Shown: piece after piece, positions 10,522-20,762 of the stretch
Layout: each line of letters opens with the position of its first letter
Numbering within the stretch: the stretch's first letter is position 1
Source: Okapia johnstoni
Lineage: Eukaryota > Chordata > Mammalia > Artiodactyla > Giraffidae
Assembly (NCBI GenBank): GCA_024291935.2
Contig: CM044322.1
Coordinates: 25,977,405-26,041,404, forward strand
Direction: 5' to 3'
Length of the DNA stretch: 64,000 nt
Notes under the pieces: model-generated
The model's input: only the letters and a program-made list of their open reading frames with translations
The model's database searches: none
Told to the model about the DNA's origin: nothing
Position numbers and translations under genes: made by a program

Positions 10522-10927
10522 CAACCCTTATGATTCTCAGATAATAGAACTGAGGCTCCAAGAACTTGGCCTTCCACACTCAAACCTCTCCTGGCTGAAA
10601 CCAGTGTCTTTGTTTGCTTTGAGGCAGTTTGGTGCAACAAGAATGAATCAATAGCCAACCCACTTCCACTTTCCCTGGGTACCATCCTCAGGTGAGCAAG
10701 GAGTAGAGATGTGTCTTCAAGGAGATTACTGCTTACCTGGGGAGTCATCCAGGTATTCCTAGAAAGAAAATAGCCATGTAAGATGCCATCTCTTGCAGGA
10801 GAGTACAGTGGTGGCCTCTAGCTGATCTGGTCTGCAGAGGTGTTTTGTTTGGCCAGCAAGTTTTCCTTTTATATGTCTTTTTTAAGTTCAAATGCTTTAA
10901 TCTTTCTAGTAAACTACAAGTCCTCCT
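10522..10927. other. Unassigned sequence
   Basis: Nothing recognised. Frames on both strands are short and without domains. Confidence 0.4.
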
Positions 10928-11147
10928 GGGCTTCCCAGGTGGCGCTAGTGGTAAAGAATCCACCTGCCAATGCAGGAGACTTCAGAGACCCAGGTCTGAT
11001 CCCTGGGTCGGGAAGATCCCCTGGAGTTGGCATGGCAACCCACTCCAGTATTCTTGCCTGGAGAATCCTATGGACAGAGGAGCCTGGTGGGCTTCAGTCC
11101 ATGGGATCACAAAAGAGTCAGAAATGACTGAAGCAACTAAACAACAA
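10928..11147 (+). mobile_element. Bov-tA/BovA2 SINE, full length
   Basis: Sense copy starting 'gggcttcccaggtggcgc' (tRNA-related head with box B 'ggtctgatccctgg'), then 'gaagatcccctgg', 'ccactccagtattcttgcc' and the BovB-like end 'agagtcagaaatgactg'. The tail is 'aactaaacaacaac'. Confidence 0.95.
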
Positions 11148-11203
11148 CCCCTTGATAATTTGAATTTCTAAGAGGCACTTTGAGAACCACTAGTCTGAAG
11201 GAA

Positions 11204-11390
11204 TGATTCTCAAACTTTAGTGAACATCAGATTCACCTGGGAAGCTGCTAAATGCCCCCAGATGCCATGACTCTATGCTCCCAGATTCTGACTCCATAGA
11301 TCCGGGGAGGGATTTGGGCATCCCCGTTTTGAACAAGCCCTCCAGGTGAATCTGATGCACACCGGGAGGCTTAGAATCATTGTTCTTAGG
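11204..11390 (+). mobile_element. MER5-type hAT MITE
   Basis: Reads 'gattctcaaactttagtgaac', 'cagattcacctgggaag', 'gattctgactccatagatcc' and 'caagccctccaggtgaatct'. This is the MER5A order, diverged. Confidence 0.75.
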
Positions 11391-11404
11391 GTCAAGTGAG
11401 TAGC

Positions 11405-11582
11405 ATAAACCCCTGCTTCTCAAATAACTAATGTACATATGAATCCCTCAAGACTCTTGTTAAGATACAGATGCTGATTTAAGTAGATGTGTGCATAGCA
11501 CCTGAGATTCTGCATTTCTAATCAATTCCCAGGCAGTGCCCATGCAGCTAGCCTAGGGACATACTTTGAATAACAAGGGGTA
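11405..11582 (+). mobile_element. Second MER5-type hAT MITE
   Basis: Reads 'ctgcttctcaaataactaatg', 'ctcttgttaagatacagatgc', 'gagattctgcatttctaatc', 'attcccaggcagtgcccatg' and ends 'acatactttgaataacaagg'. It is a separate MER5-like copy immediately downstream of the previous one. Confidence 0.75.
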
Positions 11583-11586
11583 AACT

Positions 11587-11801
11587 GATGATTCTCAGCC
11601 AGAAGAGAATTTACCTATTAGGGGGGACATTTGACCAGTTCTGGAGACATTTCTCGTTGTCACAGCAGGGGTTTAGGGTACTACTGGCATCTAGTAGAGG
11701 CCAGGGATGCGGCCAAACACCCCACAGTGCACAGGACTGTCCCCACAACAAACAATGATCCAACCTCAAATACCAGTAGTGCTGAAGTCAGTAAACCCTG
11801 G
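11587..11801 (+). mobile_element. MER20 hAT-Charlie MITE, second copy
   Basis: Contains 'tggagacatttctcgttgtc', 'ctactggcatctagtagagg', 'cagtgcacaggactgtcccc' and 'gtaaaccctg'. Same family and orientation as the copy at 10314-10513. Confidence 0.85.
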
Positions 11802-12039
11802 GTAGACAAAGACATTGAGAGGTTGGCTAAACACTGATTAATAGGCCACATGGTCAACCAAGGCTTCCTGGAGGAGAGAATACTTGAATTAGGCCTCTTG
11901 TCCAATTTTAGGTTCCTTTGAAGGACAATAGGGCTGATATGTAATTATGAGATTTCAACCCTCCTCTGCTACTTCCTGTCCCTCTTTCCTGTTTTATTCT
12001 TTCTCCAAAGTGCTTAGATCTAGTATATATATTTTCCTT

Positions 12040-12263
12040 GTTGTTGTTTAGTCTCTAAATTGTATCTGACTCTTTGTGACCCCCATGGACTGTAGCCCAC
12101 CAGGCTCCTCTGTCCATGGGGTTCTCCAGGCAAGAGTACTGAAGTGGGTTGCCATTTCCTTACCCATGGAATCTTCCTGGACCAAGAATTGAACCTGCAT
12201 CTCCTGCAAGTCTCCTGCATTGGCAAGCAGATTCTTTACCACTGAGCCACCAGGGAAGCCCAC
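12040..12263 (-). mobile_element. Bov-tA/BovA2 SINE, full length
   Basis: Antisense from 'ttgttgtttagtctctaaat' to 'agccaccagggaagccc'. Exact 11-bp duplication ATATTTTCCTT at 12029-12039 and 12264-12274. There is a small internal repeat around 'ctcctgcaagtctcctgc'. Confidence 0.96.
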
Positions 12264-12274
12264 ATATTTTCCTT

Positions 12275-12433
12275 ACATGTATCTTATTTATAATCTGCTT
12301 CTTCTACGAGAATGTAAACTTCAGAAGGACAGACACTTTTGTTTGGTTCACTTCCTTATCCATAGCACCTAGAACAGTACCTGGCACATAGTAGGTGCTC
12401 AGTAAGTAGTTATTAAATGAATTAGTGGATTTC
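12275..12433 (+). mobile_element. L2 LINE 3' end
   Basis: Reads 'gaatgtaaacttcagaagg', 'atagcacctagaacagtacc' and 'cacatagtaggtgctcagtaa', which is the L2 terminal sequence. Confidence 0.75.
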
Positions 12434-12441
12434 AAGGTCTT

Positions 12442-12645
12442 TGGGCTTCCCTGGTGGCTCAGATGGTAAAGAGTCTGCCTGCAGTGTGGGAGACCTGGGT
12501 TCGCTGCCTTGGTTGGGAAGATCCCCTGGAGAAGGAAATGGCAACCCACTCCAGTACTCTTGCCTGGAAAATCCCATGGATGGAGGAGCCTGGTAGGCTA
12601 CAGTCCAAGGGGTTGGAAAGAGTCAGACACGACTAAGCGACTTCA
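12442..12645 (+). mobile_element. Bov-tA/BovA2 SINE, full length
   Basis: Sense copy 'gggcttccctggtggctc' through 'ggaaagagtcagacacgac'. The 8-bp duplication AAGGTCTT lies at 12434-12441 and 12646-12653. It inserted next to the L2 end. Confidence 0.95.
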
Positions 12646-12790
12646 AAGGTCTTCGGAGAGACAGAAAGGAAGCGGGTGCTGGACTAAAGGCCTGGGGAAA
12701 GGCAGATATTTATGTCATCATTCTTTCCTTTATCCATCTATTAAAAACTTCCTTTGCACCTGTTCCCTGGGCACATACTCTTACACTCTT

Positions 12791-12812
12791 TTATATATAT
12801 ATATATATATAA
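12791..12812. repeat. (TA)n microsatellite
   Basis: About ten TA units just upstream of a CHR SINE fragment. Confidence 0.9.
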
Positions 12813-12832
12813 ATGTCACGCTGTGTGTCTTG

Positions 12833-12918
12833 TGATATCTTAGTTCCCTGATCAGGGATCAAACCTGCTGCATTGGAAGCACAGAATCTTAACCACTGGA
12901 CTGCCAGGGCAGTCCCCT
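12833..12918 (-). mobile_element. CHR-type SINE head fragment
   Basis: Antisense tRNA-Glu-related head: 'tagttccctgatcagggatc', 'cttaaccactggactgcc' and 'agggcagtccc'. Only the head region is present. Confidence 0.85.
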
Positions 12919-13867
12919 GGGCACACACGCTTGATTTGCTCATGTCAGGCTATGAGATATGCCCACCATCCACTTTTCTTGCCTTTCAGACATTCCTAGC
13001 AGGGCAGTAGGGTTTTCCTGAGCGGACAAAGAGCGCATTCCTTTATTTGAAGGATTGTTCAAAATATCCTAATGTCATGATGCTTGGGAAGGAATCTGAA
13101 AGTAAAAATGAAAATGAATGTCTACATCTCCTTTTTAATCCACTGCCTTTCTTCTCGTTGTCAACTTTATTTCCCCCCAGAAAGTTCTTGCCCTGTATTT
13201 TCTGAGAATTGGAAAATCAGACCCTTCATTTGTGTCTTTGCCTTTGCCAGAGAGCGAGCTGAGGGGCGCAGATTCAAAGGAGCTCTTTTCAGAACCTTCT
13301 ATTTTCCCATTAGCTTGAATCTCCAGGCACCTTTAAGGTACTCCCTTCAGAGAGAAGAATATTACAAAAACACTTTCTAATTATTGTTGGCCTTTTATGA
13401 CTTTGGAGCTTCTGCCGTCTCGAAATGGACATCCTTGCCTGAGAATGTTGTCCTCTTTCTCTTTGGGGAGACACGTCATCCCCACGGGGTTATTGATGCA
13501 GCCTGAACTGGCAGAATTTGTCTGATGTGTGTGACGTCAAAAAGGTCAAGACCACAATAAGAACAGCTCTTAGTTGATTTGCATTCACTCACTGGCTCTG
13601 ACACAAAAGCCCACCGCCCACCCCACAGCCTTCACTGCATGGTTCACTTATTTCCGTCCCTTTCCTCCAAGTTGACAAGTAGACTAAGAAAAAAAGAGTC
13701 AGGTTTTCTCTCCAGTATCCTCTGTCCAATATTCCCAGCCAGGCTGTAATGTGGACTGGTCATTGTCATATCAAGAGAAGGAAGAACTTTGGGCATGGTT
13801 GGGTTCAGCCTTCCCTTTTTGACAGGTCAATTCCTTATCTGTCTATCTTTCTCTGATGAGTTTCAGG
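12919..13867. other. Repeat-poor stretch with clustered factor-like sites
   Basis: No repeat found over about 950 bp. Within 55 bp it holds a palindromic CRE (TGACGTCA, 13532-13539), an adjacent AAAAGGTCA half-site (13541-13549) and an octamer-like ATTTGCAT (13577-13584). No exon recognised; the frame at 13084-13380 has no known domain. Confidence 0.45.
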
Positions 13868-13879
13868 CTGAGGATCTTT

Positions 13880-14079
13880 TCTAAAGATTTTTTTTTTTTA
13901 ATGTGGACCATTTATAAAGTCTTTATTGAATTTGTTACAATATTGCTTGTTTTATATTTTGGGGTTTATTTTGTCTATGAGACATATGGAATCTTAGCTC
14001 CCTGACCAGGGATCAAACCTACACCCCCTTTGTTGGAAGGCGAAGTCTTAACCCCTGGACCACCAGGGAAGTCCCCACA
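13880..14079 (-). mobile_element. CHR-type SINE
   Basis: Antisense: poly-T, then 'ggaatcttagctccctgacc', 'agggatcaaacctacacc' and 'ggaccaccagggaagtcccc'. Exact 12-bp duplication CTGAGGATCTTT at 13868-13879 and 14080-14091. The tail side holds about 70 nt ('tttattgaatttgttac') beyond the head. Confidence 0.93.
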
Positions 14080-14091
14080 CTGAGGATCTTT

Positions 14092-15391
14092 AAAAGCTCA
14101 GTCATCTTTGATCCCACCTAAAGAATTCATTCTCCCCCTCTCTGGCTGTATCTAACATATCACTTGTATCCAGGTGCTTTGGCACAGACAACAGAATTGC
14201 TTTCTGGCAAATATAAGCACACAAAAGCAGGAGGGAGCTTACAGGATCTCCAGGAGGTCAGGCGGCCCGGCTCAGGGCAGCCATACAGGAGTATAGTAGG
14301 TCCTTTGCCCAGGTCTTGTTGCAGAATTGCTTTGTGAAGACACCAGGTCTGCTGCCTCTGGACATAGACAACATGCGGCTCATAGACAACATATGATACC
14401 AGAACTCCATCTCCAAGCTCCTGTCATGGTGTGTCTCCAGGAACTGGATGCAGTGGCTGTGTCCTTGCTTGAGATCTGCCTGGTGCCCACTTTTCCCAGC
14501 CACAAGCTTCTACCTTGAGTCCAGCTTGGGCATAGACTGGTTGCTGGAGCCCAGGTGACATGGGAAGGAGGCTGAGAAAGAAAGTTTCTTTCTTCTGATT
14601 TGAAAAGATGTGGGCTCTCCAACCATGGAAAAGGTGTTCAGAGTTCAAGGTGACCCAAAGGAATGACAGATACCCAACATCTTGGGCAAGGCTTTTCTTT
14701 GACTGTTTTTTTTTTGCATCATATGAGCTAGAGGTTTCAGGGAGAAAGGGGGGCCTGCCAAAGGCTTGTCACAGTCCCTTACTGTCCCATCAAAGGTAGT
14801 AATAAACAAAGCTGACATGAGACTTCCTATCTCCATTGTCAGTCTGTGGCTGAATGTGGATTCCTCAAGGGATGACCAGTGCTGGACCCGATGGACACAG
14901 AGCTGTGATAACCACCCCCAGCAGAGTTCCTTGGACATCCCAGGTGATGGTTTCAAGAGTGTCCAGGGGCTCTGGCCCTTTTCTTTCCTTCTGAAAAGCA
15001 GCAGTCGCAGGCTTATGGTGATTTGATTGTTTTGAATTAGGAACTGATTGTGGCTTGAATAAAGGCATTCATGATGGGAAAGCGATTTGTTCAAAGAATA
15101 CCCAGAATCCTGAATGTTGTGGAGCAGGGGCCTTCTTAGATCATCAGGGCTGGTGGGAGAGGCAGTGAAGAGAGGCATGGGTGCCATATCCATCACTTAT
15201 TGATGTGGACTGAAAAATGCAGAGTGTATGTGAATTAAAACTCACCAGGAATAGGTTCAGGTCCACATCTTCATACAAAATCTTTCCTGAATTCTTGATG
15301 CCAATACACTCCTCCCCATGCCCCTACTCCCCACCACATCTCCTTCTTGAGTTTCTTCTTCCCAGGCTAAGGAATATTATGCCTATAGTAT
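14092..15391. other. Unassigned stretch with several unidentified open frames
   Basis: No repeat recognised over 1.3 kb. Open frames overlap on both strands: 14258-14503 (minus), 14327-14518 (plus), 14645-15196 (minus, 183 codons) and 14766-15026 (plus). None shows a domain I know. A sense frame from about 14214 to 14389 is also open. It might be a decayed processed pseudogene or an unrecognised old repeat. Confidence 0.4.
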
Positions 15392-15403
15392 TCAGAATCT
15401 TTT

Positions 15404-15765
15404 TTATTAATTTTAAATAAATTTTTATTTATTCATTTATTTTGGTTGTGTTGAGTCTTTGTTGCTGCTTGGACTTTTCTGTGGTTGCTACAAGCAGGGA
15501 CTACTCTCTGGTCATGGTGCAAGGGCTTCTCTCTGAAGTGGTTTCCCTTGTTGTGGAGCATGTGCTCTAGGGCCCATGGGCTTCAGTAGTTGCAGCACTT
15601 GGCTCAGTAGTTGCAGCTTCTGGGCTCTAGAGCATAGGCTCAATAGTTGTGGTACAAGGGCTTTGTTGCTCCAAAGCAGGTGGAAACTTCCCAGATCAGG
15701 GATTGAACCTGTGTCTCCTGCATCAGCAGGCAGATTCTTTACCACTGACCGACCAGGGAAGCCCC
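15404..15765 (-). mobile_element. CHR-2-type SINE, long form
   Basis: Antisense, about 360 bp: 'tttggttgtgttgagtctttg', several 'gggctctag' and 'cagtagttgc' units, then 'agggattgaacctgtgtctc' and 'gaccagggaagcccc'. Exact 12-bp duplication TCAGAATCTTTT at 15392-15403 and 15766-15777. Confidence 0.95.
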
Positions 15766-15809
15766 TCAGAATCTTTTGAAAAGACCCTAATGGGTCATCG
15801 AATCCAAGG

Positions 15810-15995
15810 TTTCCACAGTGTGGTCTTCAGTCCTCCCACTAGATCTTGACTCACCATTGGACCTTGATTCCAGTGCAGATTTCTTGGCCCCCACCTAGAC
15901 CTACTGAACCCAACTCTCTTGGTTGCTGCCTGGGGGTGTGGGTTTCAACAAGCTTCTCAGGTCATTCTTGTGCATGTTGAAGTTATAGATCTAAT
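15810..15995 (-). mobile_element. MER5-type hAT MITE
   Basis: Antisense order: 'ccacagtgtggtcttcag', 'cttggcccccacctagacc', 'tactgaacccaactctc', 'gggtttcaacaagcttctcag' and 'gtgcatgttgaagtta'. Confidence 0.72.
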
Positions 15996-16004
15996 CTCTA
16001 CTCC

Positions 16005-16112
16005 TTTTGGATGGAAAGATGGAGGCCCAGAGAGGGGTTGAGACTTGCCCAAAGATGGACATGTGGTCACCAGCAAAGCTGAGCCTAGAATTTTCTGATG
16101 CATATCTCCAGT
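16005..16112 (-). mobile_element. MIR SINE fragment
   Basis: Antisense MIR core: 'ggaggcccagagaggggttg' followed by 'gacttgcccaaagatgg' and 'gctgagcctagaa'. Confidence 0.65.
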
Positions 16113-17286
16113 CCTATATCACTGACCCTGACCTTTCAGCAGATGTTTTTGAGGCTACTTGAGGAGGTATTGAAGGTGAACATTAGAACTAGAAGTGAAC
16201 CCTGATTTGTGCCAAGGAGGTTTTGCCTTGAGAGTTGGAAAATGCATTCTCTCTTCAGTGCAGCTGTGGTCACCAAAAGCCCCTTCAGCCAGATGGGTAT
16301 GGATTTGATCAATTTAATGGATTTCTGGCTGAAATCAACACTCAGCCTGGACCGGGGGATGGAGGGGGCCCTTTGTACATGCCAGGCTGGTGCTTGGTGG
16401 CTTATACCTCTCCTCTTGTTTGATATTCCCTGCCCCCCTTGGGGTGCATGCTCCATCCCCCAAGTGGATTTTCTTTATGCGGCCCCAAGCCATGCCACAC
16501 ACTAGGGTGAGTTGGCAGTTCTAAGCTTGAACAGAGGACCAAGGCCAAAAGTCTCAGCCACTGGTTCTCAGCTGAGTGGGGTTGCTGCTATCAATGTTTC
16601 TGTGGCAGCAGTGGATGGGGGTTTGACATAAAAAGAAAATCAATTATCTGCAGATGCACTGAGTGCAGTTTTATCATCAAGCATCCCCGCTCCCTCATTC
16701 AGAGATGCTCTGTGCTGGCAGTGGGGTCAGTCCCTTGGTGTCAGTTATTTGAAACAAGTGACTTGACTAGGCTGTTTTGTGTGACCCATTGGGACAGCTG
16801 GTTTTTTTCTCCTCTGGGGATGTCACAGCTGCAGGAGCAAAAGCCACAGGCTGTCACCAGGCTGTGCAGCCTTCACTCGATGAGATTGGCTACACCCTGA
16901 CCTGACACTGGAGGGGCAGCTGGGAGGGCAGCCCAGAAGTCACATCCTCAGGGGAGTCACAGATGCTCAGCAGTGGGAGGGAGCCCGAGGGGTGACCCCT
17001 AGACATGTGGTAGGAGATGACTGGAGAGGGGATGGAGCTGTCGGGATTTTAGTGGGGAAGGAATTCCCTGGAAATCTTCCTCCCACCCCTGCTTCGGTTG
17101 TACTTTCCTGCAGTATTGGCCCTTCCACTTGGAAGGTGCTTCTGGGTCTTTCACACCCCATACCCTCGATGACTGGACCAGGGTAGCACCTGGTCAGGTG
17201 GGGCAGCCTGACTCCACCCCCTCACCCCCTCTCATTCCCTTCCTTTATTACGTCCTTTTTTCTCCTTTGTTTGCATCCCTCTGATT
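16113..17286. other. Unassigned stretch
   Basis: No confident repeat or gene. About 16558-16705 has weak similarity to a MER20-like MITE ('ggttctcagctgagtgggg', 'gcatccccgctccc') that I do not call. Open frames of up to 106 codons have no domains. Confidence 0.4.
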
Positions 17287-17497
17287 TGTCTCCCCAGTGG
17301 CTCAGATGGTAAAGAATCTGCCTGCACTGCTGGAGACCCGGGTTTGATTCCTGGGTCAGGAAGATGCCCTGGAATGGGGCACATCAACCCACTCCAGTAT
17401 TCTTGTCTGGAGAATCCCATGAACAGAGGAGCCTGGCAGGCTATAGTCCATGGGGTTGCAAAAGAGTTGGAGACGACTGAAGTCACTTTGCACACAA
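17287..17497 (+). mobile_element. Bov-tA/BovA2 SINE
   Basis: Sense: 'gtctccccagtggctcag', 'gggtttgattcctgggtcag', 'gtattcttgtctggagaatc' and 'aaaagagttggagacgac'. The head is slightly diverged from the usual 'ggcttccctggtgg'. Confidence 0.92.
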
Positions 17498-18249
17498 CAC
17501 GCACTCACAATCTGTCTCCATCATGAGAATTGGAATGTCAGAGTTGGACCCGTTTGTCTTCCTCTGTTGTCTTCTGGTGCCCCAGGTCTGACATGCACAC
17601 AGTAGGTGCCAAGAAAGATTTTGTGAAAGAATGTTGAACCAAAGTGCATGCTCAGTCATTGGTTGCTCATTACTCACATGAGAATGGGAACTTTCTGGGA
17701 ACAGCCAAGGTTGTCCAGAGAAAATCCTGGCCCTGTCTTAGATAGGATAGAGGCTCCCCTCCTGCCATGTGGATTATTTCCGTCTTCTTTTGCTCTGATT
17801 GCTGTTAGCTTTGCTCTCATGTACGGTTGGCCCTCCAGGTCCCTAAGTGCAGAAAAGGGGCAAAGAATGTAAAGGAAATGACGAGAATCCAAGGTGATGT
17901 GTCAGGGTGAAGCAGGAAAGAAGGGCGACCAGCACCTACCACTGAGAATCCCAGGCAAAGCCCAGGGATGAGACTGGATTGTTCCTGGATTTCTCATTAG
18001 TGAGAAGGGGCTGCCTTCCCTCCCTAGCCGCTGGCACAGATCCACTTGGAAGCGGCTGCTGTCTCCCCTGCTGGGGTTACAAAGCAAGATGATCCTTAAT
18101 TATGCTCATTCCTTTGCCCTCAAGGCCAGTAAAATGCTCTGTAATATGCTGTTGGATTCCCTCCACATACAAACACTGACAAACACCATCCTTCTTGTTT
18201 TGCCTGGAGACATTGAATGAGCTTGAGGAGGTCAGGAGGATTGACCTGG
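17498..18249. other. Single-copy-looking sequence
   Basis: Apart from a short L2-like scrap near 17585-17640 ('gcacacagtaggtgccaag'), nothing was recognised. Confidence 0.4.
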
Positions 18250-18395
18250 ATCCCTAACATGTGTCTAAGCAGCTGAGTGACCATAGGGAGGTCACTTTGC
18301 CACCCTGAGACTCAGTTCCCATCTCAGTGGTGGACAAGACTGTACCTGCTAGGTTCTCCTACAGAGAAGGTTGTGAGGATCAAATAAAAAAGAAT
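18250..18395 (+). mobile_element. MIR SINE
   Basis: Sense MIR: 'gctgagtgaccatagggag', 'ctgagactcagttcccatc', 'gtacctgctaggttctcc' and 'gttgtgaggatcaaat'. Confidence 0.72.
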
Positions 18396-18862
18396 GGGAG
18401 CCCAAAAGTGGAGACAACACAAGTGCCCATCAGCTGATGAATGACAAACCACAGTGGTAGAGCTATACAGTGGAATATTATCTGGCAAGAAAAAGGATTG
18501 AAGTTGTGCTACCTGCTATGACATGGACAAACCTTAAAAACATTATGCTAAGTGAGAAAAGCCAGACGCAAAGAGCTATGCTTTGTGAGTCTATTCATAG
18601 GAAATACCCAGACTAGGCAAATCCACAGAAACAGAAAGGAGATTAGTGGTTGCCAGGGGCTGGAAGAAGGGAAGAATGGGGAGTGACAGCTAATAGGTAT
18701 GGGGTTTCTTTTAGGGCTGATGAAAGTGTTCTGGAATTATATAGTGGAGATGGCTGCACAATTTTGTGAATATCCTAAAAGCCACTGAATTATATAGCTT
18801 GAAAAAGGGTGAATTTTATGACATGAGAATTATATCTCAATAACAAAATAAGTAAATACATA
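18396..18862 (+). mobile_element. Old mammalian L1 3' end
   Basis: Reads 'gtgcccatcagctgatgaatg', 'cagtggaatattatctggc', 'gctaagtgagaaaagccag', 'gattagtggttgccaggggc' and 'gaattatatctcaataac'. These are the final 3' UTR blocks of an older L1M-type element. Confidence 0.85.
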
Positions 18863-18939
18863 CACATATATAAGAAAAGGGTTGAGCAAGCTGAAAGGAT
18901 GCATGCCATTGGAGTGTTATCATCAACAGCAGCATCTTC

Positions 18940-19150
18940 ATATTTCAGCATTTATTTAGAACCTATTCTGTGCCTGGCACTGTAGCAAGAGCTTTGCGTG
19001 CCTTGCTTTGCATAACATATCTTATCATTTTTATTTTGTAAGGAAGACTGAGAATCAGAGAGATTAAGCCAGATGACAAAATCATGGGGCTGCCAAAAGG
19101 CCAGCCTGGGGCCTCCACCCACATCTGTCTCTCCCCAAAGCCTCAACCCT
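18940..19150 (-). mobile_element. MIR/L2-type fragment
   Basis: Antisense: 'catttatttagaacctattc', 'tgtgcctggcactgtagc' and 'gaagactgagaatcagagag'. Best read as MIR. Confidence 0.65.
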
Positions 19151-19960
19151 TTCCTTTACCTCAGGCTTCTGTCTCCTGTGTTCAAGGACTTCTAATATAA
19201 TCAAATGTCTTATTTTTCAGAGACCTGGCCATTATTTAACTTCAAATGGTTCTTAGACCCTAAATAGTAATGAGCAAGACTCCCGCTGAAGGCAGAAATA
19301 TCTCCCTGATCAACTTAAATGAACCTTCCAAGTTGTATAATTCGACTGTCCCATGAATTGCTCACCCATGAGACCAGCAGCCAGTCTCTTTGGCTTGGGG
19401 ATTTAGGAGTAGAATCCAAGAATTCCAAGAGTTGATGACAGCCTCTAAGTCACCCCAGGGACCCATTGCTAGGTCTTGGTGATGACAGGCATCCACCACC
19501 CTGAAGCCAAGGGAAACTGCTCCAGGGTTCCCTCCAGGAAGGGTCACAATAAGCTTGGCAGTTATATCATGTGAAGAGGAGGCCGCATCCATGTCTTGGG
19601 AATGACTGATGTGGGATCCCATGAGCCAGCTCCCCTGTGAAGAGAGACCAAGTCTGTAGGCTGCCAAGTCCAGCATAGTTTCATAGTCTGCACCAGTGAT
19701 AAAAGCTGCTGAGTGGTGACAGGAAACTGTAAGGACTAAGAACAGTGTCAGTGGGGTGAGCAAAGGACAACAGCCCAGCAAGAAGGCAGTGCAGAACTAC
19801 CTGGGCATCCATGCAGCTTTGTCATGTGCACAGCTGAACGGTTCTGGGGTCTTATCTGCTCCCCACATCTTACAAAGTCAGACCCCAGATTTCGGGGCGA
19901 CTACCTGCAATGGGAGAAGGGGTCTTGAGAGTCAAGGGACCTGACACATTAGCTCCAATC
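19151..19960. other. Unassigned stretch, possibly an old LTR
   Basis: No family assigned. On the minus strand 19362-19781 is a 139-codon frame whose first about 26 residues look like a secretion signal (MLGCCPLLTPLTLFLVLTVS). The rest has no recognised domain, few Cys and no transmembrane segment. Without homology or splice evidence I do not call it a gene. Confidence 0.4.
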
Positions 19961-19964
19961 CAAT

Positions 19965-20045
19965 GGGTGGTATGATTTAGTGAGTCTCCTCCTCTCCCTG
20001 GCTTAGATTTCATTAACTGTGAAATGAGGGCTTAACTGCACAACC
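19965..20045 (+). mobile_element. MIR SINE fragment
   Basis: Short match to the 'cctggcttagatttcattaac' and 'tgtgaaatgagggct' part of MIR. Confidence 0.5.
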
Positions 20046-20059
20046 AGTGGGCTCTCCTT

Positions 20060-20290
20060 TGTTCACTGGGTCTTTGCTAAGCCCTTCTCTTTGCCCAGCC
20101 CTTGACTAGGTGCTGGGAATATACTATAGTATGAATAGTAAAATGGACATGGGCCTTTCTCCTCAGACTTTAGAGGTTAGAGAAGGAGATTGAGAGCAAA
20201 CAACCCCTAACCTACATAATTACAGATCATGGTAAGTGCTGTGAAAAAGTAGCAGAGGGTTCAGTTACACAAAGACTCTACTCTCCAGGC
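20060..20290 (-). mobile_element. L2 LINE fragment
   Basis: Antisense L2: 'gactaggtgctgggaatatac', 'agtatgaatagtaaaatgg', 'acagatcatggtaagtgctg'. Confidence 0.65.
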
Positions 20291-20319
20291 ACTCTTCTTA
20301 TGCTTGATTTAAAGTGTAG

Positions 20320-20460
20320 AGACTTCCCTGGTGGTTCAGTGGCTAAAACTCCTATATTCCCAATGCAGGGTGCCTGGGTTCGATTCCTGGTCAGGGGACT
20401 ACAATAGATCCCACATGCCACAACTAAGACCCAGCACAGCTAAATAAATAAATAAAAAGT
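20320..20460 (+). mobile_element. CHR-type SINE
   Basis: Sense: 'gacttccctggtggttcagtg', 'gggttcgattcctggtcag', 'gatcccacatgccacaac' and an AAATAAATAAATAA tail. Confidence 0.92.
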
Positions 20461-20465
20461 TTCAT

Positions 20466-20566
20466 TAAAAAAATAAAATTCATGTCAATGTATGGCAAAA
20501 CAAATACAATATTGTAAAGTTAAAAAATAGAAAATAAACTAATTAAATTAAAAAAATAAAATAAAT
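20466..20566 (+). mobile_element. L1-like 3' tail fragment
   Basis: Reads 'attcatgtcaatgtatggc' and 'acaatattgtaaagtt' followed by an A-rich tract to 20566. This resembles the extreme 3' end of young ruminant L1. Confidence 0.65.
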
Positions 20567-20762
20567 AGACCCTAATGCTGGGAAAGATTGAGAGCAGGAA
20601 GAGAAGAGGGTGACGGAGGATGAGATGGTTGGATGGCATCATTGACTCAATGGACATGAGTTTGAACAAACTCCAGGAAATGGTGACAGACAGGGAAGTC
20701 TGGTGTGCTGCAGTCCATGGGGTCGCAAAGAGTCAGACACGACTGAGTGACTGAACAACAAC
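20567..20762 (+). mobile_element. BovB LINE 3' end
   Basis: Sense: 'agaccctaatgctgggaaag', 'gaggatgagatggttggatg', 'ggtgacagacagggaagtc' and 'gagtcagacacgactgagtg'. 5'-truncated; covers the last codons of ORF2 and the 3' end. Confidence 0.9.
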
